Shown here one piece after another: positions 25,746 to 34,239 of a stretch of DNA of 64,000 nucleotides. This DNA is from Pseudoxanthomonas sp. PXM02. GTDB taxonomy: Bacteria; Pseudomonadota; Gammaproteobacteria; Xanthomonadales; Xanthomonadaceae. Made by a program: the position numbers and the translations under genes. The notes under the pieces are model-generated. The model searched no databases and was not told the origin of the DNA. It saw only the letters and a program-made list of their open reading frames with translations. Every line of letters starts with the position of its first letter. The stretch's first letter is position 1. The DNA is taken from NCBI RefSeq assembly GCF_014851805.1, contig NZ_JACVAK010000001.1:682001-746000 (forward strand). The letters run 5' to 3'.

Positions 25746-26588
25746 CTAACCGTTGTCCTGCAACGCCAGTTGCATGTCGCGCTGCCGCCGCTTCTCCTCG
25801 CGGGCCATGAACCACCAGCCGATGAACGCGGCCGCGCTGACCACGAGGATCATCAGCGTCGCGAGCGCGTTGATCTTCGGACTCAGGCCCAGGCGCACCG
25901 ACGAGAACACCTTCATTGGCAGCGTGGTCGAACTGGGACCGGCGACGAAGCTGGCGATCACCACGTCGTCCAGCGACAGCGTGAAGGCCAGCAGCCAGCC
26001 CGAGACCAGTGCCGGCGCGATGATCGGCAGCGTGATCAGGAAGAACACCTTGATCCGGTTCGCCCCTAGGTCCATGGCGGCCTCTTCCAGCGACTTGTCC
26101 AGTTCGGACAGGCGGGAGGAGACCACCACGGTGACAAACGCCAGGGTGAACGTCACATGCGCGATCCAGATCGACAGGATGCCGCGGGGCTGCAGCCCGA
26201 CGACCTGCCCGAGCGAGACGAACATCAGCAGGATCGACAGGCCGATGATCACCTCGGGCATCACCAGCGGCGCCGTGATCAGTGCACCGAACAGCGTCTT
26301 GCCGGGGAAGCGCCGCATGCGCGTCATCACCAGCGCCGCCATCGTGCCCAGCACCACCGCGGCGGTCGCAGTCCAGAACGCCACCTTGATGCTGACCCAC
26401 GCTGCGTCGAGCATCTGCTTGTCGCGGAACAGCTCGCCGTACCACTTGAACGAAAAGCCCGACCACACCGTGGCCAGGCGCGACTCGTTGAAGGAGTACA
26501 CCATCAGGATGAAGACCGGGATGTAGAGGAAGGCGAATCCCAGCCCGAGCACCGTCCAGTTGACGGCGCGTTGTCCGGCGCGGCTCAT
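25746..26588 (-). CDS. potI: Polyamine ABC transporter permease PotI
   Basis: A 280-residue permease with about six membrane helices and the EAA loop LEEAAMDLGANRIKVFFLITLPIIAPAL. The order potF-potG-potH-potI and the sequence LSLDDVVIASFVAGPSSTTLPMKVFSSVRLG identify PotI (or PotC-type) of a putrescine/spermidine importer. It starts with an ATGA overlap of the potH stop. It forms the membrane channel together with PotH. Confidence 0.93.
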   Translation of the reverse strand: MSRAGQRAVNWTVLGLGFAFLYIPVFILMVYSFNESRLATVWSGFSFKWYGELFRDKQMLDAAWVSIKVAFWTATAAVVLGTMAALVMTRMRRFPGKTLFGALITAPLVMPEVIIGLSILLMFVSLGQVVGLQPRGILSIWIAHVTFTLAFVTVVVSSRLSELDKSLEEAAMDLGANRIKVFFLITLPIIAPALVSGWLLAFTLSLDDVVIASFVAGPSSTTLPMKVFSSVRLGLSPKINALATLMILVVSAAAFIGWWFMAREEKRRQRDMQLALQDNG

Positions 26589-27499
26589 GTCAGCCTCCCT
26601 TCCATCTCGCGCTGCTGTACCCGGTTGAAGATCACGATCGGGATCAGCAGCAGGATCAGCATGACGATGGCTACCGCCGACGCCGCCGGCCAGTCGCGGT
26701 TGTTGAAGAACTCGCCCCACAGCACACGGCCGATCATCAGCGTGTCCGGGCCGCCGAGCAGTTCGGGAATGACGAACTCGCCCACCGCCGGGATCATCAC
26801 CAGCATGCAGCCGGCGATGATGCCCGCCTTCGACAATGGCAGCGTGATGGTGAAGAACGCCTTCCACGGCTTCGCGCCCAGGTCGTAGGCCGCTTCCAGC
26901 AAACGGTGGTCGTGCTTCACCAGGTTGGTGTACAGCGGCAGCACCATGAATGGCAGGTAGCAGTAGACGATGCCGATGTACGCGGCCAGCGGCGTGTACA
27001 GGATCTGCAACGGCTCATCGATGATGCCGATCTTCATCAGCAGGTTGTTGAGCAGGCCGTTGTTCTTGAGGATGCCGATCCAGGCGTAGACGCGGATCAG
27101 GAACGACGTCCACGACGGCAGCACGACCAGCATCATCGCGATGTTGCGCGACGAGGGCGGCATCCGCGCGATCACGTAGGCGATCGGGTAAGCCACCAGC
27201 AGCGCGAGGAAGGTGGAGATGGCCGCGATCTTGATCGAACTGAGGTAAGCCGCCACGTACTGCGAATCGGTGAACAGCGCCGCGTAGTTGCCCAGGTTGA
27301 GCTTGAGCGTCAACGCCTCGTCGATGTACTCGAGGATGGGCGTGTACGGCGGCATCGCGATCGCGAGCTTGGAGAACGAGATCTTCAGGACGATCAGGAA
27401 CGGAATGGCAAAGAACAGCAGCAGCCAGACATAGGGCACCGAGATCACGCCCCAGCGTGGCCCCGGCAGGCGCTTGCCCAGGGAACGGAGGATGTTCAT
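26585..27499 (-). CDS. potH: Polyamine ABC transporter permease PotH
   Basis: A 304-residue permease with six membrane helices and the EAA motif LLEAAYDLGAKPWKAFFTITLPLSKAGI. It overlaps both neighbours by 4 bases, giving strict coupling potG-potH-potI. Within the importer it pairs with PotI and contacts the ATPase PotG. Length and sequence match PotH of E. coli and SpuG of Pseudomonas. Confidence 0.94.
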   Translation of the reverse strand: MNILRSLGKRLPGPRWGVISVPYVWLLLFFAIPFLIVLKISFSKLAIAMPPYTPILEYIDEALTLKLNLGNYAALFTDSQYVAAYLSSIKIAAISTFLALLVAYPIAYVIARMPPSSRNIAMMLVVLPSWTSFLIRVYAWIGILKNNGLLNNLLMKIGIIDEPLQILYTPLAAYIGIVYCYLPFMVLPLYTNLVKHDHRLLEAAYDLGAKPWKAFFTITLPLSKAGIIAGCMLVMIPAVGEFVIPELLGGPDTLMIGRVLWGEFFNNRDWPAASAVAIVMLILLLIPIVIFNRVQQREMEGRLT

Positions 27500-28632
27500 G
27501 AGGTCAGCACCACGCCGTCGTTGTCGCCCCACCACACCCAGACTTCATCGTTCCAGGTGAGCCCTTCGCTCGCCCAGCGTTGCACGTTGGCGAAGTTGGC
27601 CATGAACTTGTAGCCGCTCGGCAGGCGTACGTGGTAGACCGAATGACTGCCGAAATAGGCGATGTCCTCGATCACACCCTTGGCCTTGTTGTGTGGCTGC
27701 TCGGGCTCCTGCTTGCCGATGCCCAGCTTCTCCGGCCGCACAGCGAACCCGACTTCCTGCCCTTCGAATCCCGAGATGCCGTGGCCGATGTAGATCGGAT
27801 CCGGCAGCTGCGGCGAGCGGATGGTGACGTAATTCGCCTCGTCCTCTTCCACCGCGCCCTCGATCAGGTTCACCGAGCCGATGAACTCGGCGGCGAAGCG
27901 GCTGGTCGGCTGCTCGTAGATCTCGTCCGGCGTGCCGACCTGGCGGATCCAACCCTGGTCCATCAGCGCGATGCGGGTAGCCATGGTCATGGCCTCTTCC
28001 TGGTCGTGGGTGACCATCACGCAGGTCACGCCCGACTTCTCGATGATGCTGACCAGTTCGAGTTGCATCTGCGAGCGCAATTTCTTGTCCAGCGCACCCA
28101 TCGGCTCGTCGAGCAGCAGCAGCTTCGGCCCCTTGGCCAGCGATCGCGCGAGCGCAACGCGCTGCTGCTGGCCGCCGGACAACTGGTGCGGCTTGCGCTT
28201 GGCCAGCTTGCCCAGTTGCACCAGCGCCAGCATCTCTTCGACGCGCTTCTTGATGGCGTCCTTGGACAGGCCATCCTGCTTGAGGCCGAAGGCGATGTTC
28301 TGTTCCACCGTCATGTGCGGAAACAGCGCATACGACTGGAACATCATGTTGAGCGGACGCTCGTAGGGCGGCAGATCGTTGAGCAGCTGCCCGTCCAGGT
28401 AGATCTTGCCCGAGGACGGCTTCTCGAACCCCGCCAGACAGCGCAGCAGCGTGGACTTGCCGCTGCCCGAGCCACCGAGGAGCGCGAAGATCTCGCCCTT
28501 GCGGATGGTCAGGTTGGTGTCGTCCACCGCCACGAAGCCGTCGAATTCCTTGCGGACGTCGACGATGCGCAGATACTCCTGTGCGTTCGCCTTGCCGTTC
28601 TGTGCCGCGCCGTTGCCCTGTTCTGCCGCCAT
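27496..28632 (-). CDS. potG: Polyamine ABC transporter ATPase PotG
   Basis: A 378-residue ABC ATPase: Walker A GGSGSGKST, Q-loop FQSYALFPHM, signature LSGGQQQR, Walker B LLLLDEPMGALD, and a C-terminal TOBE domain (about residues 280-378). It powers polyamine uptake. I chose the ATG that follows AGGGG and gives the size of E. coli PotG (377 residues); a longer form starting at 28671 lacks a ribosome-binding site. A strong hairpin separates it from the binding-protein gene upstream. Confidence 0.94.
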   Translation of the reverse strand: MAAEQGNGAAQNGKANAQEYLRIVDVRKEFDGFVAVDDTNLTIRKGEIFALLGGSGSGKSTLLRCLAGFEKPSSGKIYLDGQLLNDLPPYERPLNMMFQSYALFPHMTVEQNIAFGLKQDGLSKDAIKKRVEEMLALVQLGKLAKRKPHQLSGGQQQRVALARSLAKGPKLLLLDEPMGALDKKLRSQMQLELVSIIEKSGVTCVMVTHDQEEAMTMATRIALMDQGWIRQVGTPDEIYEQPTSRFAAEFIGSVNLIEGAVEEDEANYVTIRSPQLPDPIYIGHGISGFEGQEVGFAVRPEKLGIGKQEPEQPHNKAKGVIEDIAYFGSHSVYHVRLPSGYKFMANFANVQRWASEGLTWNDEVWVWWGDNDGVVLTS

Positions 28633-28697
28633 GGGGGTCCCCTGCTCGCCGGGCCGCACGGGCACCGGCATGGATATGCGTCTGCGATCTCCGGCCA

Positions 28698-28722
28698 CCG
28701 GGACGGACGGCGTCCGTCCCGG
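28698..28722. repeat. Intercistronic hairpin between potF and potG
   Basis: CCGGGACGGAC-GGC-GTCCGTCCCGG is a perfect 11-bp stem with a 3-base loop, placed 9 bases after the binding-protein stop. No T-run follows. Such hairpins often protect the upstream binding-protein message and lower expression of the membrane components. Confidence 0.6.
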
Positions 28723-28731
28723 CTGCGGCGC

Positions 28732-29853
28732 TTACTTGCCGGTCTTCAGTTCCGTCCAGATGCGGGTGTACTGGCGGTCGACTTCCGGCGGGATGATGGC
28801 GAAGGTGAACAGCTTGGCTTCCACCTCGGGCGTCGGATAGATCGTCGGATCCTCGGTGATCGCCTTGTCCATCAGTTCCTTCGCCTTCGGAATGGCGTTC
28901 GGGTAGCTGATGAAGTTGGAGTTGTTGGCCATCACCTGCGGATCGAGCAGGTTGTTGATGAAGGCATAGGCCTCGTCGAGGTGCTTGGCGTCCTTCGGGA
29001 TGGCCAGCATGTCGAACCACTGCGGCGCGCCTTCCTTCGGGATCGCGTAGGCGATGTTGACGCCGTTCTTGGCGTCGACCGCACGGTCGCGCGCCTGGAT
29101 GATGTCGCCCGACCAGCCGACGACCAGGCAGGTGTCGCCGTTGGCCATCGCGTCGATGTACTGCGAGGAGTGGAAGTTGGTGATGTAAGGACGGATCGTC
29201 TTCAGCAGCGCGGCCGCCTTGTCGATCACCGCCGGATCCTGGCTGTTCGGATCTTCGCCCAGGTAGTTCAGCGCGATCGGAATGATTTCGGACGGCGTGT
29301 CGAGGAAGGTCACGCCGCAGTCCTTCAGTTTGCTGATGTTCTCCGGCTTGAACACGATGTCCAGGCTGTTGGCGATGTCGGTGTTGCCGAACGCAGCCTT
29401 GACCTTGTCGACGTTGTAGCCGATGCCGGTGGTGCCCCACATGTAGGGGATGGCGTACTGGTTGCCCGGGTCCTGGTTCTCCAGCCGCTTCATGATGGCC
29501 GGGTCGAGGTTGGCGTAGTTGGGGATCTTGGACTTGTCCAGCGGCAGGAACACGCCGGCCTGGATCTGGCGGCCGAGGAAGTTCATCGTCGGCACGACCA
29601 CGTCGTAGCCGCTGCTGCCGGCCAGCAGCTTGGTCTCCAGCACTTCGTTGCTGTCGAACACGTCGTAGGTCACCTTGATGCCGGTGGCCTTCTCGAAGTT
29701 CGGGATGGTGTCTTCGGCGATGTAGTCCGACCAGTTGTAGACGTTGACCTGCTTGGCACCGCCCGTATCGGCGCCGCCTTCACTGCCGGATTTTCCGCCG
29801 CATGCGGCGAGGGTACACAGGGCCAGGGTGGTTGCCAGTACGCGCAGTTTCAT
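28732..29853 (-). CDS. Polyamine-binding lipoprotein, PotF type (copy 1)
   Basis: A 373-residue periplasmic binding protein with lipobox LAAC (Cys18), unlike soluble E. coli PotF. Ligand-site residues of PotF are conserved: VYNWSDYI, GWSGDIIQARDRA and QWFDMLAIP. In the loop that in E. coli PotF supplies Ser85 and Ser87, this copy has Thr89 and Asn91 (VVPTMNFLGRQ), whereas the neighbouring copy keeps Ser/Ser. It delivers putrescine or spermidine to PotGHI. The gene is separated by 202 bases from copy 2. Confidence 0.9.
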   Translation of the reverse strand: MKLRVLATTLALCTLAACGGKSGSEGGADTGGAKQVNVYNWSDYIAEDTIPNFEKATGIKVTYDVFDSNEVLETKLLAGSSGYDVVVPTMNFLGRQIQAGVFLPLDKSKIPNYANLDPAIMKRLENQDPGNQYAIPYMWGTTGIGYNVDKVKAAFGNTDIANSLDIVFKPENISKLKDCGVTFLDTPSEIIPIALNYLGEDPNSQDPAVIDKAAALLKTIRPYITNFHSSQYIDAMANGDTCLVVGWSGDIIQARDRAVDAKNGVNIAYAIPKEGAPQWFDMLAIPKDAKHLDEAYAFINNLLDPQVMANNSNFISYPNAIPKAKELMDKAITEDPTIYPTPEVEAKLFTFAIIPPEVDRQYTRIWTELKTGK

Positions 29854-30022
29854 CAATCTCTCTCCATTCGGCCCGCGAGGGCGGCTTGATGTGGTCCCGG
29901 ACCGGCCAGTGGCCGCCGCGGGCATGCTGTCATTGCTGTGGCCGGTTCCGTGCCGTCGTGCTCCCCTTCTCCCCTCCCCGGTGGCGCCTGCCGCTTGCAC
30001 GGGCGGACGCCACGATGACGAA

Positions 30023-30048
30023 GGGCGCGTCCGTCACGGCACGCGCCC
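30023..30048. repeat. Stem-loop between the two potF-type genes
   Basis: GGGCGCGT and ACGCGCCC form an 8-bp stem with a 10-base loop, 7 bases past the copy-2 stop. On the transcribed minus strand it is followed by TTCGTC, so it is at most a weak attenuator. The remaining sequence of this 202-base gap shows no gene. Confidence 0.4.
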
Positions 30049-30055
30049 CTGTGTT

Positions 30056-31171
30056 TCAGCGCCCGGTCTTGAGTTCCGTCCAGATGCGCGTGTACTGGCG
30101 ATCCACTTCCGGTGGCAACACCGCGAAGGTGAACAGTTTCGCGTCCACGTCCGCCGGCGGATAGATCGTCGGATCGTCCGCGATGACCTTGTCGACCATC
30201 GGCTTCGACGACGGCACCGGGTTCGGATAGGTCACGAAGTTGGTATTGGCCGCGGCGACCTTCGGGTCCAGCAGGTAGTTGATGAAGGCGTAGGCGCTGT
30301 CGACGTTCTTGGCGTCTTTCGGGATCGCCAGCATGTCGAACCACTGCGGCGCGCCTTCCTTCGGGATCGAATAGGCGATGTTCACGCCATTGCCCGACTC
30401 GGCAGCACGGTCGCGTGCCTGGATGATGTCGCCCGACCAGCCGACCACGAGGCAGATGTCGCCGTTGGCGAGATCGTTGATGTACGAGGACGAGTGGAAA
30501 TTGCGGATGTACGGGCGGATCGACTTCAGCAATGCCGCCGCCTTGTCGATCACCGCCGGATCGAAGCTGTGCGGATCCTCGCCCAGGTAATTCAGCGCGA
30601 TCGGGATCAGTTCCGACGGCGTGTCCAGCACGGTGATGCCGCAGTCCTTCAGCTTGGCCGCGTTCTCCGGCTTGAACACCACATCCCAGCTGCCCGTCAC
30701 GGCGGTGTCGCCGAAGATCGCCTTGATCTTGTCTACGTTGTAGCCGATGCCGCTGGTGCCCCACAGATAGGGCACGGCGTACTGGTTGCCGGGATCCTGC
30801 AGCGCGATGCGCTCCAGCATCTTCGGGTCGACGTTCTTCAGGTTGGGAATCTTGGACTTGTCCAACGGCAGGAACACGCCGGCCTGGATCTGCCGGCCGA
30901 GGAAGCTCAGCGACGGCACCACCACGTCGTAGCCGCTGCTGCCGGCCAGCAATTTGGTCTCGACCATCTCGTCGCTGTCGAACACGTCGTAGGTCACCTT
31001 GGTGCCGGTGGCCGCTTCGAAGTTCGGGATGGTGTCCTCGGCGATGTAGTCGGACCAGTTGTAGACGTTGAGCGCCTTCGACGATGCGCCATCGGCCGCC
31101 TTGTCGTCCTTGCCGCCACAGGCTGCCAGCACGACGGCGGCGAGCATGACGGAGAGGGTCTTGAGCTTCAT
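30056..31171 (-). CDS. Polyamine-binding lipoprotein, PotF type (copy 2)
   Basis: A 371-residue paralogue of the next gene, with lipobox LAAC (Cys18). It shares most of its length with copy 1, including NVYNWSDYIAEDTIPNFE and the polyamine-contact segments GWSGDIIQARDRA and QWFDMLAIP. In the binding loop it has Ser87 and Ser89 (VVPSLSFLGRQ), as in E. coli PotF. I infer one copy prefers putrescine and the other spermidine, as for SpuD and SpuE in Pseudomonas. A TATGAT -10-like box lies upstream on the minus strand (31208-31213). Confidence 0.91.
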   Translation of the reverse strand: MKLKTLSVMLAAVVLAACGGKDDKAADGASSKALNVYNWSDYIAEDTIPNFEAATGTKVTYDVFDSDEMVETKLLAGSSGYDVVVPSLSFLGRQIQAGVFLPLDKSKIPNLKNVDPKMLERIALQDPGNQYAVPYLWGTSGIGYNVDKIKAIFGDTAVTGSWDVVFKPENAAKLKDCGITVLDTPSELIPIALNYLGEDPHSFDPAVIDKAAALLKSIRPYIRNFHSSSYINDLANGDICLVVGWSGDIIQARDRAAESGNGVNIAYSIPKEGAPQWFDMLAIPKDAKNVDSAYAFINYLLDPKVAAANTNFVTYPNPVPSSKPMVDKVIADDPTIYPPADVDAKLFTFAVLPPEVDRQYTRIWTELKTGR

Positions 31172-31230
31172 CGGGTTCTCCATGAACAGGAACAGGGGGA
31201 TGGGACCATCATACGCCCGGGCCGCGACGC

Positions 31231-31266
31231 TGTGACGCAGCGCACGTCCCGCGCGGCGACGTCACA
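31231..31266. promoter_or_regulatory. Inverted repeat in the spuC-potF gap
   Basis: TGTGACG and CGTCACA are perfect 7-bp inverted arms separated by 22 bases; the outer arm overlaps the stop codon of the aminotransferase gene. It sits just upstream of the -10-like TATGAT for the potF genes. It may be a regulator site or a long stem; a CRP-type site would need only 6 bases between TGTGA and TCACA. Confidence 0.35.
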
Positions 31267-32626
31267 TCCCGAGGTCCGCCGCGGTGTCGTTGAGCGCCTT
31301 CCAGGTCTTGTCGAACAGCTCGTCCACCTGCGCGCGGGTGATCACCAGCGGCGGCGACAGCAGCATCGCGTCCCAGGTCGCCCGCAGGATCAGCCCGTGC
31401 TTCAGTGCGTGGTCGCGACAGCGCGGACCGACGGTGCCGCGCTCCGGGAAGAACGCACGCTTGCCCTTGTCGGGCACCAGCTCCAGCGCACCGACCATGC
31501 CGGCGATGCGCGCCTGCCCGACCAGGCGGTGTTCGCCGAGCTCGGCCCAGCGTTGCGCCAGGTAGGGGGCGACGTCGTTCTTCGCGGTCTCGACGATCTT
31601 CTCGTCCTGCAGGATGCGGATGTTCTCGAGCGCCACCGCCGCACATACCGGGTGGCCGGAGTACGTCGCGCCGTGCGCCAGCTCACCGCCCTGCTCCTTC
31701 AGTACCTTCGCCACGCGGTCGTTGAACATCGCCGCGCCCAGCGGGATGTAGCCCGAGGTGATGCCCTTGGCCACCGGCATGATGTCCGGCTGGAAGCCGA
31801 AGTACTGCGAGCCGAACCACTCGCCGGTACGGCCGAAGCCGCAGATGACCTCGTCGGCCACCAGCAGCACGTCGTACTTGCGGCAGATGCGCTCGATCTC
31901 CGGCCAGTAGGTCATCGGCGGAATGTAGACGCCGATGGCGCCCATGATCGGCTCGCCGATGAAGGCGGCCACGCGGTCAGGGCCCAGTTCGAGGATCTTC
32001 TGTTCAAGCCGCCGAGCCGCGACCAGGCCGTACTCGTCCTCGGACAGGTCGCCGCCGTCGGCGAACCAGAACGGCGCATCGATGTGGTGGATATCGGGAA
32101 TAGGCAGGCCACCCTGCTTGTGCATGCCCTTCATGCCGCCCAGGCTGGCGCCGGCCATCGTGGTGCCGTGGTAGCCGTCGTGCCGGCCGATGAAGATGTT
32201 CTTCTGCGGTTTGTCCTGCACCGCCCAGAAGTGGCGGACCATGCGCAGGATGGTGTCGTTGGCTTCCGAACCGGAATTGACGAAGAAGGAATGGTTGAGA
32301 TCCCCCGGCGCGAGCTCGGCCAGCTTGGCCGCGAGTTCGATGGTCGGCTCGGTCGTGCACTGGAAGAAGCTGTTGTAGTAGGCGAGCTGCGTCATCTGCT
32401 TCGACGCGACCTCACCCAGTTCCTTGCGGCCGTAGCCGATGTTGACGCACCACAGGCCGGCGAACGCGTCGAGCAGCTGGTTGCCGTCGGCATCCCAGAC
32501 GTAGCAGCCCTCGCCTTTGGTCAGGATGCGCGTGCCCCTCTTCGCCAGCGCGGCGTTGTCGTTGAACGGGTGCAGGTGATGCTCGGCATCGAGCTTCTGC
32601 AGGGTGCGGGTGTCGAGTTGGGTCAT
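31262..32626 (-). CDS. spuC: Putrescine-pyruvate aminotransferase (SpuC-like)
   Basis: A 454-residue class III aminotransferase. PLP-binding features are FFVNSGSEANDTILRMVRHFWA, DEVICGFGRTGEWFGSQ and the Schiff-base Lys in MPVAKGITSGYIPLG. The sequence closely follows Pseudomonas SpuC, which transfers the amino group of putrescine (and other diamines) to pyruvate, giving 4-aminobutyraldehyde and alanine. It sits between the gamma-glutamylation genes and the pot transporter. Alanine produced here could be recycled by the alanine dehydrogenase at 45399. Confidence 0.88.
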   Translation of the reverse strand: MTQLDTRTLQKLDAEHHLHPFNDNAALAKRGTRILTKGEGCYVWDADGNQLLDAFAGLWCVNIGYGRKELGEVASKQMTQLAYYNSFFQCTTEPTIELAAKLAELAPGDLNHSFFVNSGSEANDTILRMVRHFWAVQDKPQKNIFIGRHDGYHGTTMAGASLGGMKGMHKQGGLPIPDIHHIDAPFWFADGGDLSEDEYGLVAARRLEQKILELGPDRVAAFIGEPIMGAIGVYIPPMTYWPEIERICRKYDVLLVADEVICGFGRTGEWFGSQYFGFQPDIMPVAKGITSGYIPLGAAMFNDRVAKVLKEQGGELAHGATYSGHPVCAAVALENIRILQDEKIVETAKNDVAPYLAQRWAELGEHRLVGQARIAGMVGALELVPDKGKRAFFPERGTVGPRCRDHALKHGLILRATWDAMLLSPPLVITRAQVDELFDKTWKALNDTAADLGM

Positions 32627-32650
32627 GTGAAGCTCCACATCAGGATCGGT

Positions 32651-32717
32651 TGTGGGAGCGACGTCAGTCGCGATGGGTTACCGGTAAAGCCTCATCGCGA
32701 CTGACGTCGCTCCCACA
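32651..32717. repeat. REP-type inverted repeat, TGTGGGAGCGAC family (copy 1)
   Basis: Perfect 25-bp arms at 32651-32675 (starting TGTGGGAGCGACGTCAGTCG) and 32693-32717, around a 17-base loop that itself contains the palindrome TTACCGGTAA. It lies between puuA and spuC on the same transcript. Two more copies are at 39423 and 41413. Confidence 0.85.
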
Positions 32718-32742
32718 GGAAGAATCTGGGAAAGGTTACGGA

Positions 32743-34137
32743 TCAGACATTCAACAACAGGAATTCCCGCTCCCACGAACTGATCACGCGGAAGAAGGTC
32801 TCGTACTCCTTGCGCTTGACCGAGACGTACGCACGCACGAAGCGGGCGCCCATCAGTTCCTGCAGCGGCTTGCAGCCCTCCAGTTCGTCCAGCGCCTCGC
32901 CCAGCGAGCGCGGCAGTTCGAAGCCGATGTCCTGCGCACTGCTTGCCAGCGGTTCGGTCGGCTTGAGCTGTTCGCGGATGCCGAGCAGGCCGCAGGCCAG
33001 CGTGCCGGCCATCGCGAGATACGGGTTGGCGTCGGAACCGGCGAAGCGGCTTTCCACGCGCATGTTCTCCGGCGTGTCCATCGGCACGCGCAGGCCGCAG
33101 GTGCGGTTGTCGTAGCCCCACTGCACGTTGATCGGGGCCACCTGGCCCAGCGCCAGGCGGCGGTAGGAATTGACGTTGGGCCCGAAGAACGCCATCGCCA
33201 TCGGCACGTACTTCTGCAGGCCCGCCAGATAGTGCCCGAACAGCTTGCTGCCCTTGCCTTCCGTCTTGCCGGCGAACACGTTGCGGCCCGACTTGATGTC
33301 CACCAGGCTCTGGTGGATATGCATCGCGCTGCCGGGCTCGTTCTCCATCGGCTTGGCCAGGAAGGTCGCGTACACGCCGTGGCGCAACGCCGCTTCGCGC
33401 ATCGTGCGCTTGAACAGGAATACCTGATCAGCGCGCGACAGCGCATCCTGGTGGGTGAAGTTGACCTCCAGCTGCGCCGCGCCGGACTCGTGGATCAGCG
33501 TATCCACGTCCAGCTCCATCGCCTCGCAGTAGTCGTACATCAGGTCGAGGATCGGGTCGAACTCGTTGACCGCATCGATCGAATACGACTGCCGCGCTGT
33601 CTCCGGGCGCCCGGAACGACCGGCGGGCGGCAGCAACGGGAAGTCCGGGTCGGTGTTCTTCTGTACCAGGAAAAACTCCAGCTCCGGTGCGACGACCGGG
33701 CGCAGGCCTTCCTTCTCGTACGCGGCGAGCACACGGCGCAGCACGTTGCGCGGCGCCAGTTCGTGCGGTTTGCCTTCCTTCGTGTAGCAGTCGTGGATCA
33801 CCTGCGCGGTGGGATCTGCTGCCCACGGCACCATCCGCACGGTGTCGGGATCGGGGCGCAGGAACATGTCCGAATCCGACGGCGAGGTCAGCTCGTAGTA
33901 ATCGTCCGGGTAGTCGCCGGTGACGGTGGTAGCGAAGATGCCTTCCGGCAGGCGTGTACCGTAGTCGTGGCTGAACTTGTCGGCCGGGATGATCTTGCCG
34001 CGCGCATTGCCGGTGATGTCCGGCACCAGGCACTCGACCTCGGTGATGCTGCGTTCCTTTAGCCAGCGGCGCAGCGAGCTTTCGGATTGCTCGGCGGTGT
34101 TGGCCTTGGTTTTTCGCTGGGATTGTTTCTGGCTCAT
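32743..34137 (-). CDS. puuA: Gamma-glutamylpolyamine synthetase (copy 1)
   Basis: A 464-residue type I glutamine-synthetase-family protein. Metal and ATP sites are visible: PELEFFLV, ESGAAQLEVNF, GSAMHIHQSLVD, NSYRRL and MRVESRFAGSDANPYLAMA. In this context it is the PuuA/PauA type that ligates glutamate to putrescine, making gamma-glutamylputrescine, rather than a housekeeping GlnA. The N-terminus is basic and glutamine-rich (MSQKQSQRKTKANTAEQSE). The ATG follows TGGGAGG by about 10 bases. A second synthetase gene lies divergently at 35211. Confidence 0.89.
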   Translation of the reverse strand: MSQKQSQRKTKANTAEQSESSLRRWLKERSITEVECLVPDITGNARGKIIPADKFSHDYGTRLPEGIFATTVTGDYPDDYYELTSPSDSDMFLRPDPDTVRMVPWAADPTAQVIHDCYTKEGKPHELAPRNVLRRVLAAYEKEGLRPVVAPELEFFLVQKNTDPDFPLLPPAGRSGRPETARQSYSIDAVNEFDPILDLMYDYCEAMELDVDTLIHESGAAQLEVNFTHQDALSRADQVFLFKRTMREAALRHGVYATFLAKPMENEPGSAMHIHQSLVDIKSGRNVFAGKTEGKGSKLFGHYLAGLQKYVPMAMAFFGPNVNSYRRLALGQVAPINVQWGYDNRTCGLRVPMDTPENMRVESRFAGSDANPYLAMAGTLACGLLGIREQLKPTEPLASSAQDIGFELPRSLGEALDELEGCKPLQELMGARFVRAYVSVKRKEYETFFRVISSWEREFLLLNV

Positions 34138-34239
34138 GGGAAAGACGGTCCTGGGAGGAAAAGGCCGGCGCACTGCACCGATCGCGTGCAGCACGGGCGC
34201 GTCAGCGCCCGCCCTCCCATGGCGGGGGGTGCCGCCGCT

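Noticed and set aside
29744-32704. Long plus-strand open frame opposite the potF genes and spuC
   Set aside because: It lies antisense to three clear genes, and its repetitive composition mirrors the duplicated potF genes.
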